From: Rhodobacter sp. | GTDB lineage: Bacteria > Pseudomonadota > Alphaproteobacteria > Rhodobacterales > Rhodobacteraceae | Direction of reading: 5' to 3' | Assembly (NCBI GenBank): GCA_027482795.1 | Contig: JAIXVS010000081.1 | Coordinates: 1 to 10,533, forward strand | DNA: 10,533 nt | In this document: positions 1 through 7,693 of the stretch, one piece after another | Layout of the letters: each line of letters opens with the position of its first letter | How positions within the stretch are numbered: the first letter of the stretch is position 1 | Made by a program: the position numbers and the translations under genes | The notes under the pieces: generated by a model | What the model was told of the DNA's origin: nothing | Seen by the model: only the letters and a program-made list of their open reading frames with translations | Database searches by the model: none

Positions 1-2390
1 CAAAGCGCGCGCGTGGCTGGAAAGGGAATCTGGTCACCAAAAACCTGCGCCGCGATGTCTTGAAGCCGCGCGCGGGCGGCGTCGCGGTTTTCATCTTCGG
101 GGCGGGTTGTGACGAATGTTTCCAAAATCTTATGCACGACCATACCGCGATCGCGTGCATCTGCCTGCGCGCGCAGGGGGGCCAGCGGTTGCAGGCCAAG
201 GATATAGCGCGCGTAAACGTGATAGGGGTTGATGATCAGCTGCTCCATCGCCGTTACGGGCAATTCGCGGGGACGCGCGGCCAGCGGGGGCACGGGCGCT
301 GGGCGGGGGCTCGGCCGTAAGGCGGGATCGGACAGCATCGCCGCGCTGGGCAAATCCAGCGCGCGCGACATCGCCAGCCATTCTGCCCCGCGCGCGCACA
401 TTGCGTCCAAAGCCTCTGGCCCGTTTTTCTGCGGCAGGCCTTGCATCAAATTGGTCAAACGGTTCAGCCAACGCGAAGGGATCGTCTCGCTTTCGGCATT
501 GCGGGTCGCGCGGCTTAGCACAACTTGCGGCGCGCCAATGGCCTGCTGAAAATCATGCGCGGCAAGGCCAATTTGGCGATCTGGCAGCAAAAGCCCCGCC
601 TCTTTGCGCATTTTGCGGTTTAGCCACGGGTCAGGTTCGGGCGATTTGGGCCAAATCGCGTCGTTCAGCCCCCCCAGAATAACCAGATCACAGCCCTGCA
701 CCCGCGCCTCGATTGTGCCCCAAATGAAGATATTCGGATGGGCCATTTGCGGCTCGCGCAACTGGCGCGATTGGATCAGCGTGTCGAACAATTGGCGGTA
801 ATCTTGCGCGGTCATCTCGCCGCCTGCATCGGATTCGGCGGTCAGCTCGTCAACCAAAGCGCGGGCGGCAATGCCTGCCACCTCGGCCCATAGGGCCGAA
901 TTTGGGCCGCCCGCGATAGATTCGGCCAGCGCAATATGGCTGGCGACATGATGCGCGAGTGGCCGCGAAGTTTTATCACTGCGGGCTGAAAACAGCGGCT
1001 TCAACATTGTGACCCATTCGGTCGCGCCCGCAATCGCGCGCGTCTCGGCCCAACGGTGCAGCATGGCAAAATCTGGAAAGGCGGGGCCATCGCGGCGCAG
1101 GTGCAATTCCAATTCGCGCGTCAAAAGCAGGTGTTTGCCGCGTCCTTCGACGGAAGCTGTCAGCGGGTGCTTTAGCAGATCGATCAGGCGGTCAATGCTC
1201 AACGCCTCGCAGCGCAGGGATGCAATTTGCCGTAAAAACCGCCCCACAGCAGACAGGGCCAAGGGCCGCCCGCCCGAATCGTCGGGCACCAAGGCCCAAC
1301 GATCCAGCGCAGCGGTGACTTGCCGCGATAGCCCGCGATCTGGGGTGATCAGCGCGGCCTTAACCCCATCTTCGGCGGCTTTGCGCAAAATCAGCGCAAT
1401 TGCCAGCGCCTCGGCCCGTGGCGAGGGGGCTTGCAGCAACGTCAGCCCCGCCGTGGCCTGCACCAAATCGGGCAGGGCAGGGCCATCGCGCAGCCATTGG
1501 TCTGTCACAGGGGCGGGGCGCAGCGCCAGCGACACCAAGGCATTGCGCATGGGCGCGGGTGCAGGCGTGTCAACCCAAGGCTGCACATCGCTGGGGGCAA
1601 AGCCAATCTGATCCATCAGGTGGCGAAAGCGGAATTGCGGATGATCTTCGCTGGTCAGCGCATCATCCATATGCCGCCACACCGCTTCGGGCAGATCAAA
1701 ATCATAGCCCGGCAGAATGATCGCGCCTTGGGGCAGGGCGGCGATGGATTGCATAAGTTCAGCCGTGGCTTTGCGTGAACCTGTGGTGCCTGCAATGATC
1801 ACAGGGTCTTGCGGCGGGCTGGCCTGCCATAGGGCAGACAGGGCGGCAATGGCTGCGCGCTGGCGCGCCTGCGGCCCATCACCCGCCGCAAACAGGGGCG
1901 CTACAATGCGCAGAAATTCTTGGGTGCGGGCCCAGTGGGCGGAATAATCTGACACATCCAGCGCGGAAACCGATTGCGGCGATACCCCTTCGCTTTGCAT
2001 TTCATCCAGCAGGCGCGACAGGCTTACGGCAAGGTCGAATGTGGCCGAACGCGGGGCCAGATCGGGCTGCGCCTGCAACAAGGCCGCGATTAGGGTGGAA
2101 ATTTCCAACTGCCTGCGCAGGGGCGATGTGGCGGTGTTGCGCACCAAACGCGGGTCTTGATCCACCTGCGTGATCAGCCGCAAACGCGGCAGAAACTGCG
2201 CGCCTTGGCTGGTGAAAATCTGGGCAACGCGGGCCTGCATGCGGTTTGTGTTAAGATACAAGGTCACGCGGGCCATCGCCTCGGGCGGGGCGGTTGCCAT
2301 GCGGGCCTGCAATCCTGCGACCACGAATTTAGGAAAATCGCAGCCAGGGGGCAGGGCGAAAATGCGGGGGGATGGTGTGGGCTTAAACAC
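1..2390 (-). CDS. addB: Double-strand break repair protein AddB (3' part cut off by the window edge)
   Basis: AddB is the partner of AddA in the helicase-nuclease that resects double-strand breaks for RecA-dependent repair in many alphaproteobacteria. The reading frame is open from a GTG at 2390 to the window edge, about 796 codons; family members are usually near 1000 residues, so roughly the last 200 are missing. Visible family hallmarks are an N-terminus beginning MFKPTPSPRIFALPPG, a GTTGSRKATAEL segment near residue 200, LITPDRGLSRQV near residue 345, and the start of the RecB-like nuclease domain (VTAMEQLIINPYHVYAR near 713, then GMVVHKILETF near 750). The nuclease catalytic residues should lie outside the window. 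The GTG overlaps the murU-like stop by 8 bp, so translation is probably coupled; an AGG lies about 7 bases upstream of the GTG. Alphaproteobacterial addA usually follows downstream, but that cannot be seen here. Confidence 0.95.
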   Translation of the reverse strand, partial: MFKPTPSPRIFALPPGCDFPKFVVAGLQARMATAPPEAMARVTLYLNTNRMQARVAQIFTSQGAQFLPRLRLITQVDQDPRLVRNTATSPLRRQLEISTLIAALLQAQPDLAPRSATFDLAVSLSRLLDEMQSEGVSPQSVSALDVSDYSAHWARTQEFLRIVAPLFAAGDGPQARQRAAIAALSALWQASPPQDPVIIAGTTGSRKATAELMQSIAALPQGAIILPGYDFDLPEAVWRHMDDALTSEDHPQFRFRHLMDQIGFAPSDVQPWVDTPAPAPMRNALVSLALRPAPVTDQWLRDGPALPDLVQATAGLTLLQAPSPRAEALAIALILRKAAEDGVKAALITPDRGLSRQVTAALDRWALVPDDSGGRPLALSAVGRFLRQIASLRCEALSIDRLIDLLKHPLTASVEGRGKHLLLTRELELHLRRDGPAFPDFAMLHRWAETRAIAGATEWVTMLKPLFSARSDKTSRPLAHHVASHIALAESIAGGPNSALWAEVAGIAARALVDELTAESDAGGEMTAQDYRQLFDTLIQSRQLREPQMAHPNIFIWGTIEARVQGCDLVILGGLNDAIWPKSPEPDPWLNRKMRKEAGLLLPDRQIGLAAHDFQQAIGAPQVVLSRATRNAESETIPSRWLNRLTNLMQGLPQKNGPEALDAMCARGAEWLAMSRALDLPSAAMLSDPALRPSPRPAPVPPLAARPRELPVTAMEQLIINPYHVYARYILGLQPLAPLRAQADARDRGMVVHKILETFVTTRPEDENRDAARARLQDIAAQVFGDQIPFPATRAL

Positions 2391-3069
2391 GCAGCAACCT
2401 TTCCGCAATCGCTATACCCTCAGGGCTGCCAACATCGCACCACCCCCCATTGTGAAAGGTGCCAAAGGCGCGTCCCTGTGCGATCAGCTTGTCCCAGATC
2501 AGCACCAAAGAAAAGGCATTTTGCTGAACTTCGGCCAAGGTCGCAGGGTTCAGAATTTGCGCGCCCAGATAGATGGGTGCCGCGCGCCCATTGGCGCGGG
2601 TTAGGCGGCCATCAGGGTCAATTAGAAAATCACCCACTCCGCTGTGGCCCAATGCATCCGCGCGGTCAGCCAGCAGCAAAAGCGCGTCCATCTTGCTGGC
2701 ATCCCATGCGGCCAAAAGCTGGGTCAAGGGGTTCTCGCCCGTCCAAACGGCATCGGAATTGAGCAGCAAAACGGGGCCTTCGCCCAGCAGCGGAAGGGCT
2801 GCGCGCAGGCCGCCGCCTGTGTCCAAAATCGCGTCCCGCTCCCACGACAAGGCAATGTCTTGGCCTGCCAAATGGGCGGCAATTTGATCGCCCAGATAAT
2901 GCAGGTTGACCACTATCTTGCCCACCCCCGCACCGCGCGCAACGCGCAATGCGTGGTCGATCAGCGGTATGCCTGCAACGGCGATCAGCGGTTTTGGCAT
3001 AGTTTTGGTCAGCGCGCCCATGCGCGTGCCAAACCCAGCGGCAAAGATCATCAGGGGTAGGTTTGGCAT
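2383..3069 (-). CDS. murU: Nucleotidyltransferase, probable N-acetylmuramate alpha-1-phosphate uridylyltransferase (MurU-like)
   Basis: This 228-residue protein is a sugar-phosphate nucleotidyltransferase. The signature FAAGFGTRMGALTKTMPKPL spans residues 9-28, LDTGGGLRAALP follows near 82-93, the metal-binding NSD is at 104-106, and WCDVGSPE is near 210-217. By family knowledge, and because it directly follows an AmgK-like kinase, it probably converts MurNAc-1-phosphate plus UTP to UDP-MurNAc, a recycling route that bypasses de novo MurA/MurB synthesis. Databases often label such proteins mannose-1-phosphate guanylyltransferase, and sequence alone does not settle the substrate. I chose the ATG at 3069 because AAGG lies 5 bases upstream of it; an internal ATG at 3051 would form a TGATG junction with the previous stop but lacks a Shine-Dalgarno. 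The gene overlaps the kinase gene by 19 bp and addB by 8 bp. Confidence 0.85.
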   Translation of the reverse strand: MPNLPLMIFAAGFGTRMGALTKTMPKPLIAVAGIPLIDHALRVARGAGVGKIVVNLHYLGDQIAAHLAGQDIALSWERDAILDTGGGLRAALPLLGEGPVLLLNSDAVWTGENPLTQLLAAWDASKMDALLLLADRADALGHSGVGDFLIDPDGRLTRANGRAAPIYLGAQILNPATLAEVQQNAFSLVLIWDKLIAQGRAFGTFHNGGWCDVGSPEGIAIAERLLRV

Positions 3070-4058
3070 TTTGACCTTAAGGTTTGCAGGGCGGCAGGGG
3101 TTGGCTGCGGCAGATCGCGGGCACAGATTTTGGCCAAGTCATTTAGGGCAGGATGGGAAAGGTTGTGCTGCAAATGCTGCCAAACGCGCGGGATGAGGGG
3201 CAGGTACTGCGGCTTGCCCTGATGGGTGCAAAGCTGGGCAAAAATCCCCAAAATCCGCAAGGCGCGCTGCGCGCCAAAGGCCGCATAGGCGGCTGAAAAA
3301 TCCGTCTCTAGCTGGCCAGTTAGAGACAAAAACTGGTCCTTCATCGCAGCTTGGGTTGCAGGCGCTACATCGCGCCGCGCGTCTTGCAGCAAGGATACCA
3401 GATCATAGCATGGCTGCCCCATTTGGGCGAGTTGAAAGTCCAGTAGCCCCACTTGGGCAAGGCCCGTGCGGGCTGGCAGATGCATCAGGTTTTCAGCGTG
3501 GTAATCGCGCAGGATCAGCACACGCGGGCCGTTCGCATAGCTGTCGATCGCGCTGGTTAACGCGCTGTGCAAATCATCGGTCTTGGGTGGCTGCCCCGTG
3601 ATCCCCGCCGTATATTGGGTCAGCGAAAGCATAGCCGCATCCGCCCAATCTACGGCAGAAAGGTTGGGCAAGCCATGTGGTGCGGGGTGGGTTTGCAGGT
3701 GGTGCAGCACCTTAATGGCCTGCGCGTAAAGGTCGATTTCGCGGTGTGGTTCGCCCTGCAAAAGCCGCGCAAAAACCCCATCGCCGAAATCTTCCAGCAG
3801 CAAAAACCCCTGCGCCAAATCTTGCGCGATGCAGCGCGGGGCAGACAGGCCCAGCGCGCTAAGGTGGTTTGCAATCTTGACAAACTGTGCAGGGTCATCC
3901 GCCCCGCCCAGCGGCGCATCCATGAACACCGCGCTTTGGGTGCCTAGCGTTAGGCGCATATAGCTGCGTGCCGATGCATCCCCCGCAAGCGGCGCGCGCG
4001 TGGCATCGGCCCAGCCAACGGTTTGCAAAAACGCCTGTCTTGCCGCGCTGCACGTCAT
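3051..4058 (-). CDS. amgK: Aminoglycoside-phosphotransferase-fold kinase, probable anomeric MurNAc/GlcNAc kinase (AmgK-like)
   Basis: This 335-residue cytoplasmic kinase belongs to the APH/choline-kinase fold. It shows LAGDASARSYMRL (about residues 24-36) in the nucleotide-binding lobe, LLLEDFGDGVFARLL (86-100) at the hinge, the catalytic-loop sequence LRDYHAENL with catalytic Asp185 and Asn190, and the metal-binding LLDFQ with Asp207. Relatives called AmgK phosphorylate MurNAc (and GlcNAc) at the anomeric carbon, feeding MurU in peptidoglycan recycling; the adjacent MurU-like gene supports that role. The start is the ATG at 4058, which overlaps the tsaE stop in an ATGA junction. The frame stays open 45 codons further upstream, but that stretch lies over tsaE and does not resemble the family. 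No strong Shine-Dalgarno is seen, consistent with translational coupling to tsaE. The exact sugar specificity is inferred from context. Confidence 0.85.
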   Translation of the reverse strand: MTCSAARQAFLQTVGWADATRAPLAGDASARSYMRLTLGTQSAVFMDAPLGGADDPAQFVKIANHLSALGLSAPRCIAQDLAQGFLLLEDFGDGVFARLLQGEPHREIDLYAQAIKVLHHLQTHPAPHGLPNLSAVDWADAAMLSLTQYTAGITGQPPKTDDLHSALTSAIDSYANGPRVLILRDYHAENLMHLPARTGLAQVGLLDFQLAQMGQPCYDLVSLLQDARRDVAPATQAAMKDQFLSLTGQLETDFSAAYAAFGAQRALRILGIFAQLCTHQGKPQYLPLIPRVWQHLQHNLSHPALNDLAKICARDLPQPTPAALQTLRSKCQTYP

Positions 4059-4537
4059 TCTGGAAAGGCCGATTTCAGGGCGGCGACCAGCGCGGGGGAG
4101 GCACCAGAAAGATGGACCATGCGCCCATCGCCCGCCATTGCCAGCGACAGTGCAATTGCATCGGGCGGAATTTGCGCCAAACGGTCTGGCCATTCAATCA
4201 GGCACAGCGCCTTGCCCATCGCCTCTTCTAGACCCAATTCTGCCACTTCATAGCTGTGCGATAGCCGATATAGGTCGGCATGCCAAATCTCGAACCCAGC
4301 GTCATAGCATTGTACAAGGGTAAAGCTGGGCGAGGGTACTTCTGTATCTTCGCCCAAATGCGCACGAATAACGGCGCGCGCGAAATGGCTTTTGCCTGCG
4401 CCCACGGGGCCAGACAGTAGCACCGTATCGCCCGCGCCCAGATGATCTGCGCAAATCTGCGCAAAGCGTGTGGCGCTGGCCTCATCTGGCAGGAAAAGCT
4501 GCACATCGGCAGTAGGGGGGCGGGCGGGCAATGACAT
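4055..4537 (-). CDS. tsaE: tRNA threonylcarbamoyladenosine biosynthesis ATPase TsaE
   Basis: TsaE is the small ATPase that works with TsaB and TsaD to install the t6A modification at position 37 of ANN-decoding tRNAs. The 160-residue length is normal. Diagnostic motifs are the Walker A sequence GPVGAGKSHFAR (starting at residue 43), SPSFTLVQCY (69-78), the HADLYRL segment with Asp88, and IEWPDRL (114-120). The gene begins 42 bp after the stop of the PAS gene and ends in a 4-bp ATGA overlap with the amgK-like gene, so it is probably the second gene of this minus-strand operon. I see no separate promoter in the 42-bp gap. Confidence 0.95.
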   Translation of the reverse strand: MSLPARPPTADVQLFLPDEASATRFAQICADHLGAGDTVLLSGPVGAGKSHFARAVIRAHLGEDTEVPSPSFTLVQCYDAGFEIWHADLYRLSHSYEVAELGLEEAMGKALCLIEWPDRLAQIPPDAIALSLAMAGDGRMVHLSGASPALVAALKSAFPE

Positions 4538-4579
4538 GCCCCATGTTTACCAAAGCGCCCCCTGCTGGCAAGCAGCGAT

Positions 4580-6172
4580 CTAGCGCGCTGCCGTTGCGCT
4601 GCTGGGCAGGTGATCCAGCCCGCTGCCTGTGCGCTTTGGCCCAGTTGAGCGGAACGCAACCATTGTCGAACCCGCCGCCAAAGGGGCGACTGCGCAGGTC
4701 AGCAAGCGGCCATCCAGCAGGCGCAGGTCTTTGCTCCATGCCTCGCGGTTGCCGATGGTGTGAATAAATTCGTCAATTTCAATCCACAGCTGGGTGGGCG
4801 CGGTTAGGGTTTTCCATTGCGCCGTGACAGAACGAATGGAGCTATCACCAAGGCTGGCAGCGGGGTCGTGGTTCCACAGGGTGCTATAGGCCGTGTTGCA
4901 CCACAGCAGATGACCGCCTTGGTCAAAAACCACGATCGCGTCTTCCAACCGATCAATCACCGATTGGCTGATTTCCAAATCTGATCGATAGCGGCGCGAG
5001 CGTTGCATTTCGCCCGAAATATCTTCGATCATCAGGGCAAGCCCCCCATTAGGGTGCGGGCGACCCGTGACGCGAAAGGTTTGACCATCGGGCAAGGCCC
5101 AGTTTTCCTGAAACAGGCCAGTGGCCGCGGCGCGTTCCATTTCAATGATTTGGCGGCGCCAGCTGTGGTAATCTTTGGGTTCGGGCAAAAGATTGCGGTC
5201 GCGCATCGCATCCAGCACGGACAGCATTGTGGGTCTGCGCGTTAGAAAATCGGGCGGCAGGGTCGTCAATTCGACCAAGGCGGGGTTGAACATTTGCAGC
5301 TTGCGATCCTTATCGAAAATCGCCAGCCCAATGGGCAATTGCGCAAAGGTTTTCGACAAGGTTTGCATAAAATCGCGCAGGGTGTTTTCGGCATTTACTG
5401 CGGCATCGACTGGGGTGGCAAAGCACAGCATCCCCGCCCCTTCGGTCTGTGTGACCAGATCAAACCACGCGGATTTTCCAGCGCCTATCGCCACGCTTTG
5501 CCGCTGGCCCTGCGCCGATTGCAAGGTTGCTGCGCGGTCAAATAGGCGCGGCAAAGGCCAGCCAAGATCGCGCCGCCCAAGATCGCGCCGCGACGTCTGC
5601 GCTGCGCTGGCCAGCAAAACATAGGCATTATTGGCCCAAGTTACATCGCCTGTGGGCGATTCACGCCACATCAGCACGGGCGAGGATGCAACGGCGTGGC
5701 GCAACTCCTGCACCTCGGTTTCCAAGGCGCGGTGCGACATGGCCAACGCAACGCCTGGCCCATCGGCAAGGTCGGGGTCAGTCAACGCAATTTTTGTCAG
5801 ACCGCCATTCAGCTCTGCCTGCATCAGCATTGCTTTGCCGCTGTTTGTTTCAGCAATTTCAGCCATCGCCCCAAGTCTGGGCAACTGTGCGAGTTTTTCA
5901 TCAATATTGTCGAAATACTTGGCCAAAAAGGCCAGCAAACGCTGCCAATCCCCGCCCCGCGTGATGGATCGCGCCAGAACGGCGCGGGCAGATGCATTGC
6001 AATCTACCAGAACGTCGCCGTCAAACAGGAAAACCGGCCCCTCGCTGCGCAAAACAATGCTTTGCGGTTTGGGATTTGCGCCTTGTGTGTTGAATAGCGT
6101 GGTCAGCATGAGGGCCAACGCGGCCAAAAGCAAGCCAACCCCAATCAAGTCAACCATAGACCCAATGCCCAT
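4580..6172 (-). CDS. Membrane-anchored multi-PAS protein lacking a kinase domain
   Basis: This 530-residue protein has one hydrophobic N-terminal segment (about residues 6-27, LIGVGLLLAALALMLTTLF) and then several PAS-like modules: a weak one near 40-80, one near 160-255 (PVLMWRESPTGDVTWANNAY), one near 278-385 (LPIGLAIFDKDRKLQMFNPA) and one near 405-505 (DAIVVFDQGGHLLWCNTAY). The latter two resemble the PAS_7 family. It ends at GSGLDHLPSSATAAR without a phospho-acceptor helix, HATPase, GGDEF or EAL domain, so it may sense or scaffold and act through partners. In several other alphaproteobacteria the gene before tsaE is a multi-PAS histidine kinase of the DivL type; this could be a truncated counterpart, which is inference. 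I chose the ATG at 6172 because AGGTGG lies 4 bases upstream. A TTG at 6205 and an ATG at 6157 are alternatives. A 15-bp in-frame tandem duplication lies inside it. Confidence 0.82.
   Translation of the reverse strand: MGIGSMVDLIGVGLLLAALALMLTTLFNTQGANPKPQSIVLRSEGPVFLFDGDVLVDCNASARAVLARSITRGGDWQRLLAFLAKYFDNIDEKLAQLPRLGAMAEIAETNSGKAMLMQAELNGGLTKIALTDPDLADGPGVALAMSHRALETEVQELRHAVASSPVLMWRESPTGDVTWANNAYVLLASAAQTSRRDLGRRDLGWPLPRLFDRAATLQSAQGQRQSVAIGAGKSAWFDLVTQTEGAGMLCFATPVDAAVNAENTLRDFMQTLSKTFAQLPIGLAIFDKDRKLQMFNPALVELTTLPPDFLTRRPTMLSVLDAMRDRNLLPEPKDYHSWRRQIIEMERAAATGLFQENWALPDGQTFRVTGRPHPNGGLALMIEDISGEMQRSRRYRSDLEISQSVIDRLEDAIVVFDQGGHLLWCNTAYSTLWNHDPAASLGDSSIRSVTAQWKTLTAPTQLWIEIDEFIHTIGNREAWSKDLRLLDGRLLTCAVAPLAAGSTMVAFRSTGPKRTGSGLDHLPSSATAAR
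5562..5591. repeat. Exact 15-bp tandem duplication inside the PAS gene
   Basis: Two identical 15-base units (CCAAGATCGCGCCGC on the plus strand) lie head to tail at 5562-5576 and 5577-5591. In the PAS protein this gives RRDLG twice in a row at about residues 195-204. It is in frame and falls in a stretch between the conserved cores of the second PAS module, so it probably only lengthens a loop. The lack of any mismatch suggests a recent slippage event. Confidence 0.9.
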
Positions 6173-6206
6173 TGCCCCACCTACTTTCGGAAAATTGACT
6201 AACAAT

Positions 6207-6212
6207 TGTATA
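6207..6212 (-). promoter_or_regulatory. Possible -10 element for the PAS-tsaE-amgK-murU-addB operon
   Basis: On the minus strand the hexamer TATACA lies about 34 bases upstream of the chosen PAS start, in an AT-rich stretch of the 147-bp gap after regB. It matches 4 of 6 positions of the sigma70 -10 consensus. I see no good -35 at 16-18 bp; a TTAA-N7-TTAA motif lies 23 bp further upstream, so a factor-dependent promoter is possible. This is a weak call. Confidence 0.3.
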
Positions 6213-6235
6213 AATTCAACCTAAGGGCGTATTTA

Positions 6236-6250
6236 TTAACAAAAGGTTAA
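6236..6250. promoter_or_regulatory. Candidate CtrA-binding box (TTAA-N7-TTAA)
   Basis: The sequence TTAACAAAAGGTTAA contains two TTAA half-sites separated by exactly 7 bases, the spacing known for full sites of the alphaproteobacterial cell-cycle and motility regulator CtrA. It lies 63 bp upstream of the PAS gene start. The outer five bases also form an inverted repeat (TTAAC-N5-GTTAA), so another dimeric regulator could use it. In a moderately GC-rich genome this motif in one of only two gaps longer than 100 bp is notable, but chance is not excluded. Confidence 0.5.
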
Positions 6251-6319
6251 TGCAGCGGCAGAACAACAGCTAAGTCATTACATTTACGCAGTTTTGGGCT
6301 ATTCATCCCAATGTTATCG

Positions 6320-7693
6320 CTAACTATTCACCGTGTTATCCCCAAGTGCCGCGCTGCGATCTGCGGCAAGGGCAGTGCGCGGCCAAATCGCTTCAACCAC
6401 GGCCCCGCGCCGCTGGGGAACTTGGGCCTGATTGCTCAGTGATTCGGCCGCATTTGCAAAGGACATCGCAGCGCCCGTCCGCTCGAGCAGTGTTTTGGCG
6501 ATGAACAGGCCAAGCCCCATGCCTTCGTATTCGGGGCGATCAAGCGCCTGCGTTGATCTGCTGCGCAAAAACGGATCGCCAATGCGGCCAATCAACTGCG
6601 GTGGAAACCCAGCGCCGTCGTCGATGATGACCACGCTTATGACGTCCTCGCTCCACGACCCTTCAATCCAGACATTGGCGCTGGCAAAATCCACAGCATT
6701 CTGGATCAAATTGCGCAGGCCATGGATGATTTCAGGGCGGCGAAAGATAAACGGCTCTGCCAAAGAATTATCTTTGGGGTTTAGGTTAAAGTGCAGCGTC
6801 TTTCCGCGTTGGCCATGCGGTTCTGCCGCCTCGCGCAGCACTTCAGACAGCGGGGCGGCGCGGATCAGCAGGTCATCTTTGCCCGATTTACCCATTTCGC
6901 GCAGAATATCGCGGCAACGGTCTGCTTGGGCGCGGATGGTCAGCGCATCTTCTTGCAAGGCAGGGTTATCTTGCAACTCGCTGGCCATTTCGGCGCTGAT
7001 CAATTTGATCGTGGCAAGGGGCGTGCCCAATTCGTGCGCGGCGGCGGCCACAACACCGCCCAAATCAGTTAGCTTTTGCTCGCGCGCCAGCGCCATTTGC
7101 GTGGCCAGCAATGCATCGGACATATTGGCCAGTTCGGTCGACACTTTGCGCCCATAAAGCCCCAAAAACGCAATACCAATCAGGATCGATACCAAAAAGC
7201 CAAACTTAAATAAGACAGGCGTATCAAACACTTGGCCATCGGCCTGCACCAAAGGCATTTGAAACAAAAACACCAATGTCGTCAGCATCGCCGCAGCCCC
7301 GCCCAAAACCAGAGTGGCGCGCAGGTTGAGCGCCGATGCTGAAACAATCACGGGTGCCAGCATCAACAGGGCAAATGGGTTGGTCAAACCGCCCGTCAAA
7401 AACACCAATGCGGCAAGTTGAACCAAATCAAACATTAAGGCCGCGATGGATTCCGCCTCTGATAGCCGTTTGGTGGGGGGATAGACGGCAGACAAAATAA
7501 AATTCGCGCTCATCGCCGCGCTGATGGCCAGCAGGCACAGCCCCAATGGCAATTGAAATTCATAGATCTGGCTGGCCACAAATATTGCCAGTAATTGCCC
7601 AACCACCGCCAGCCACCGCAGCAAAATCAGCGTGCGCAGCGGCAGCCAATCCACCCGAAGCAGGCGCATAGTGGCAGTGTCTTGGCGTGTCAT
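6320..7693 (-). CDS. regB: Redox-sensing membrane histidine kinase RegB (PrrB)
   Basis: RegB senses the redox state of the quinone pool and respiratory flux and phosphorylates RegA, controlling photosynthesis, respiration, carbon and nitrogen fixation genes. The 457-residue protein has about six membrane segments (residues 22-180). It carries the ubiquinone-linked motif GGLTNPF (101-107), the H-box AAAAHELGTPLATIKL with phospho-acceptor His220, and the conserved redox cysteine in ADRCRDILREMGKSG (Cys260). The N-box is NLIQNAVDFA (328-337), followed by ATP-binding DDGAGFP (358-364) and GMGLGLFIAKTLLERTG (391-407). All known functional residues are present. I chose the ATG at 7693, preceded by GAGG at an 8-base spacing. 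An in-frame ATG at 7711 has no Shine-Dalgarno. The frame remains open much further upstream, but only as antisense to senC. It is divergent from senC across 69 bp. No intrinsic terminator is seen after its stop. Confidence 0.97.
   Translation of the reverse strand: MTRQDTATMRLLRVDWLPLRTLILLRWLAVVGQLLAIFVASQIYEFQLPLGLCLLAISAAMSANFILSAVYPPTKRLSEAESIAALMFDLVQLAALVFLTGGLTNPFALLMLAPVIVSASALNLRATLVLGGAAAMLTTLVFLFQMPLVQADGQVFDTPVLFKFGFLVSILIGIAFLGLYGRKVSTELANMSDALLATQMALAREQKLTDLGGVVAAAAHELGTPLATIKLISAEMASELQDNPALQEDALTIRAQADRCRDILREMGKSGKDDLLIRAAPLSEVLREAAEPHGQRGKTLHFNLNPKDNSLAEPFIFRRPEIIHGLRNLIQNAVDFASANVWIEGSWSEDVISVVIIDDGAGFPPQLIGRIGDPFLRSRSTQALDRPEYEGMGLGLFIAKTLLERTGAAMSFANAAESLSNQAQVPQRRGAVVEAIWPRTALAADRSAALGDNTVNS

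Noticed and set aside
1..1600. Frequent CGCGCG runs as a possible repeat family or Z-DNA signal.
   Set aside because: They fit Ala/Arg codon use of the addB frame read in reverse and show no regular spacing.
1009..1611. A 200-codon plus-strand open frame opposite addB.
   Set aside because: It is antisense to a continuous AddB frame, has Ser/Arg/Ala-biased composition typical of shadow frames, and lacks a convincing ribosome-binding site.
2157..2762. A 201-codon plus-strand open frame across the addB/murU junction.
   Set aside because: It runs over two supported minus-strand genes and its composition is typical of an antisense frame.
4059..4193. A 45-codon N-terminal extension of the amgK-like gene.
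   Set aside because: The extension lies wholly over tsaE in another frame. The ATG at 4058 in the ATGA overlap matches where family members begin.
6173..6205. A TTG start for the PAS gene, adding 11 residues.
   Set aside because: The ATG at 6172 has a good AGGTGG upstream; TTG is rarer, and no comparable Shine-Dalgarno is seen before it.
6294..6311. The TTGGG/CCCAA hairpin as an intrinsic terminator of regB.
   Set aside because: The stem has only five pairs and is followed on the minus strand by A-rich, not T-rich, sequence.
6432..7157. A 241-codon plus-strand open frame opposite regB.
   Set aside because: It is a shadow of regB, with Ser/Arg-rich low-information sequence and no recognisable motif.
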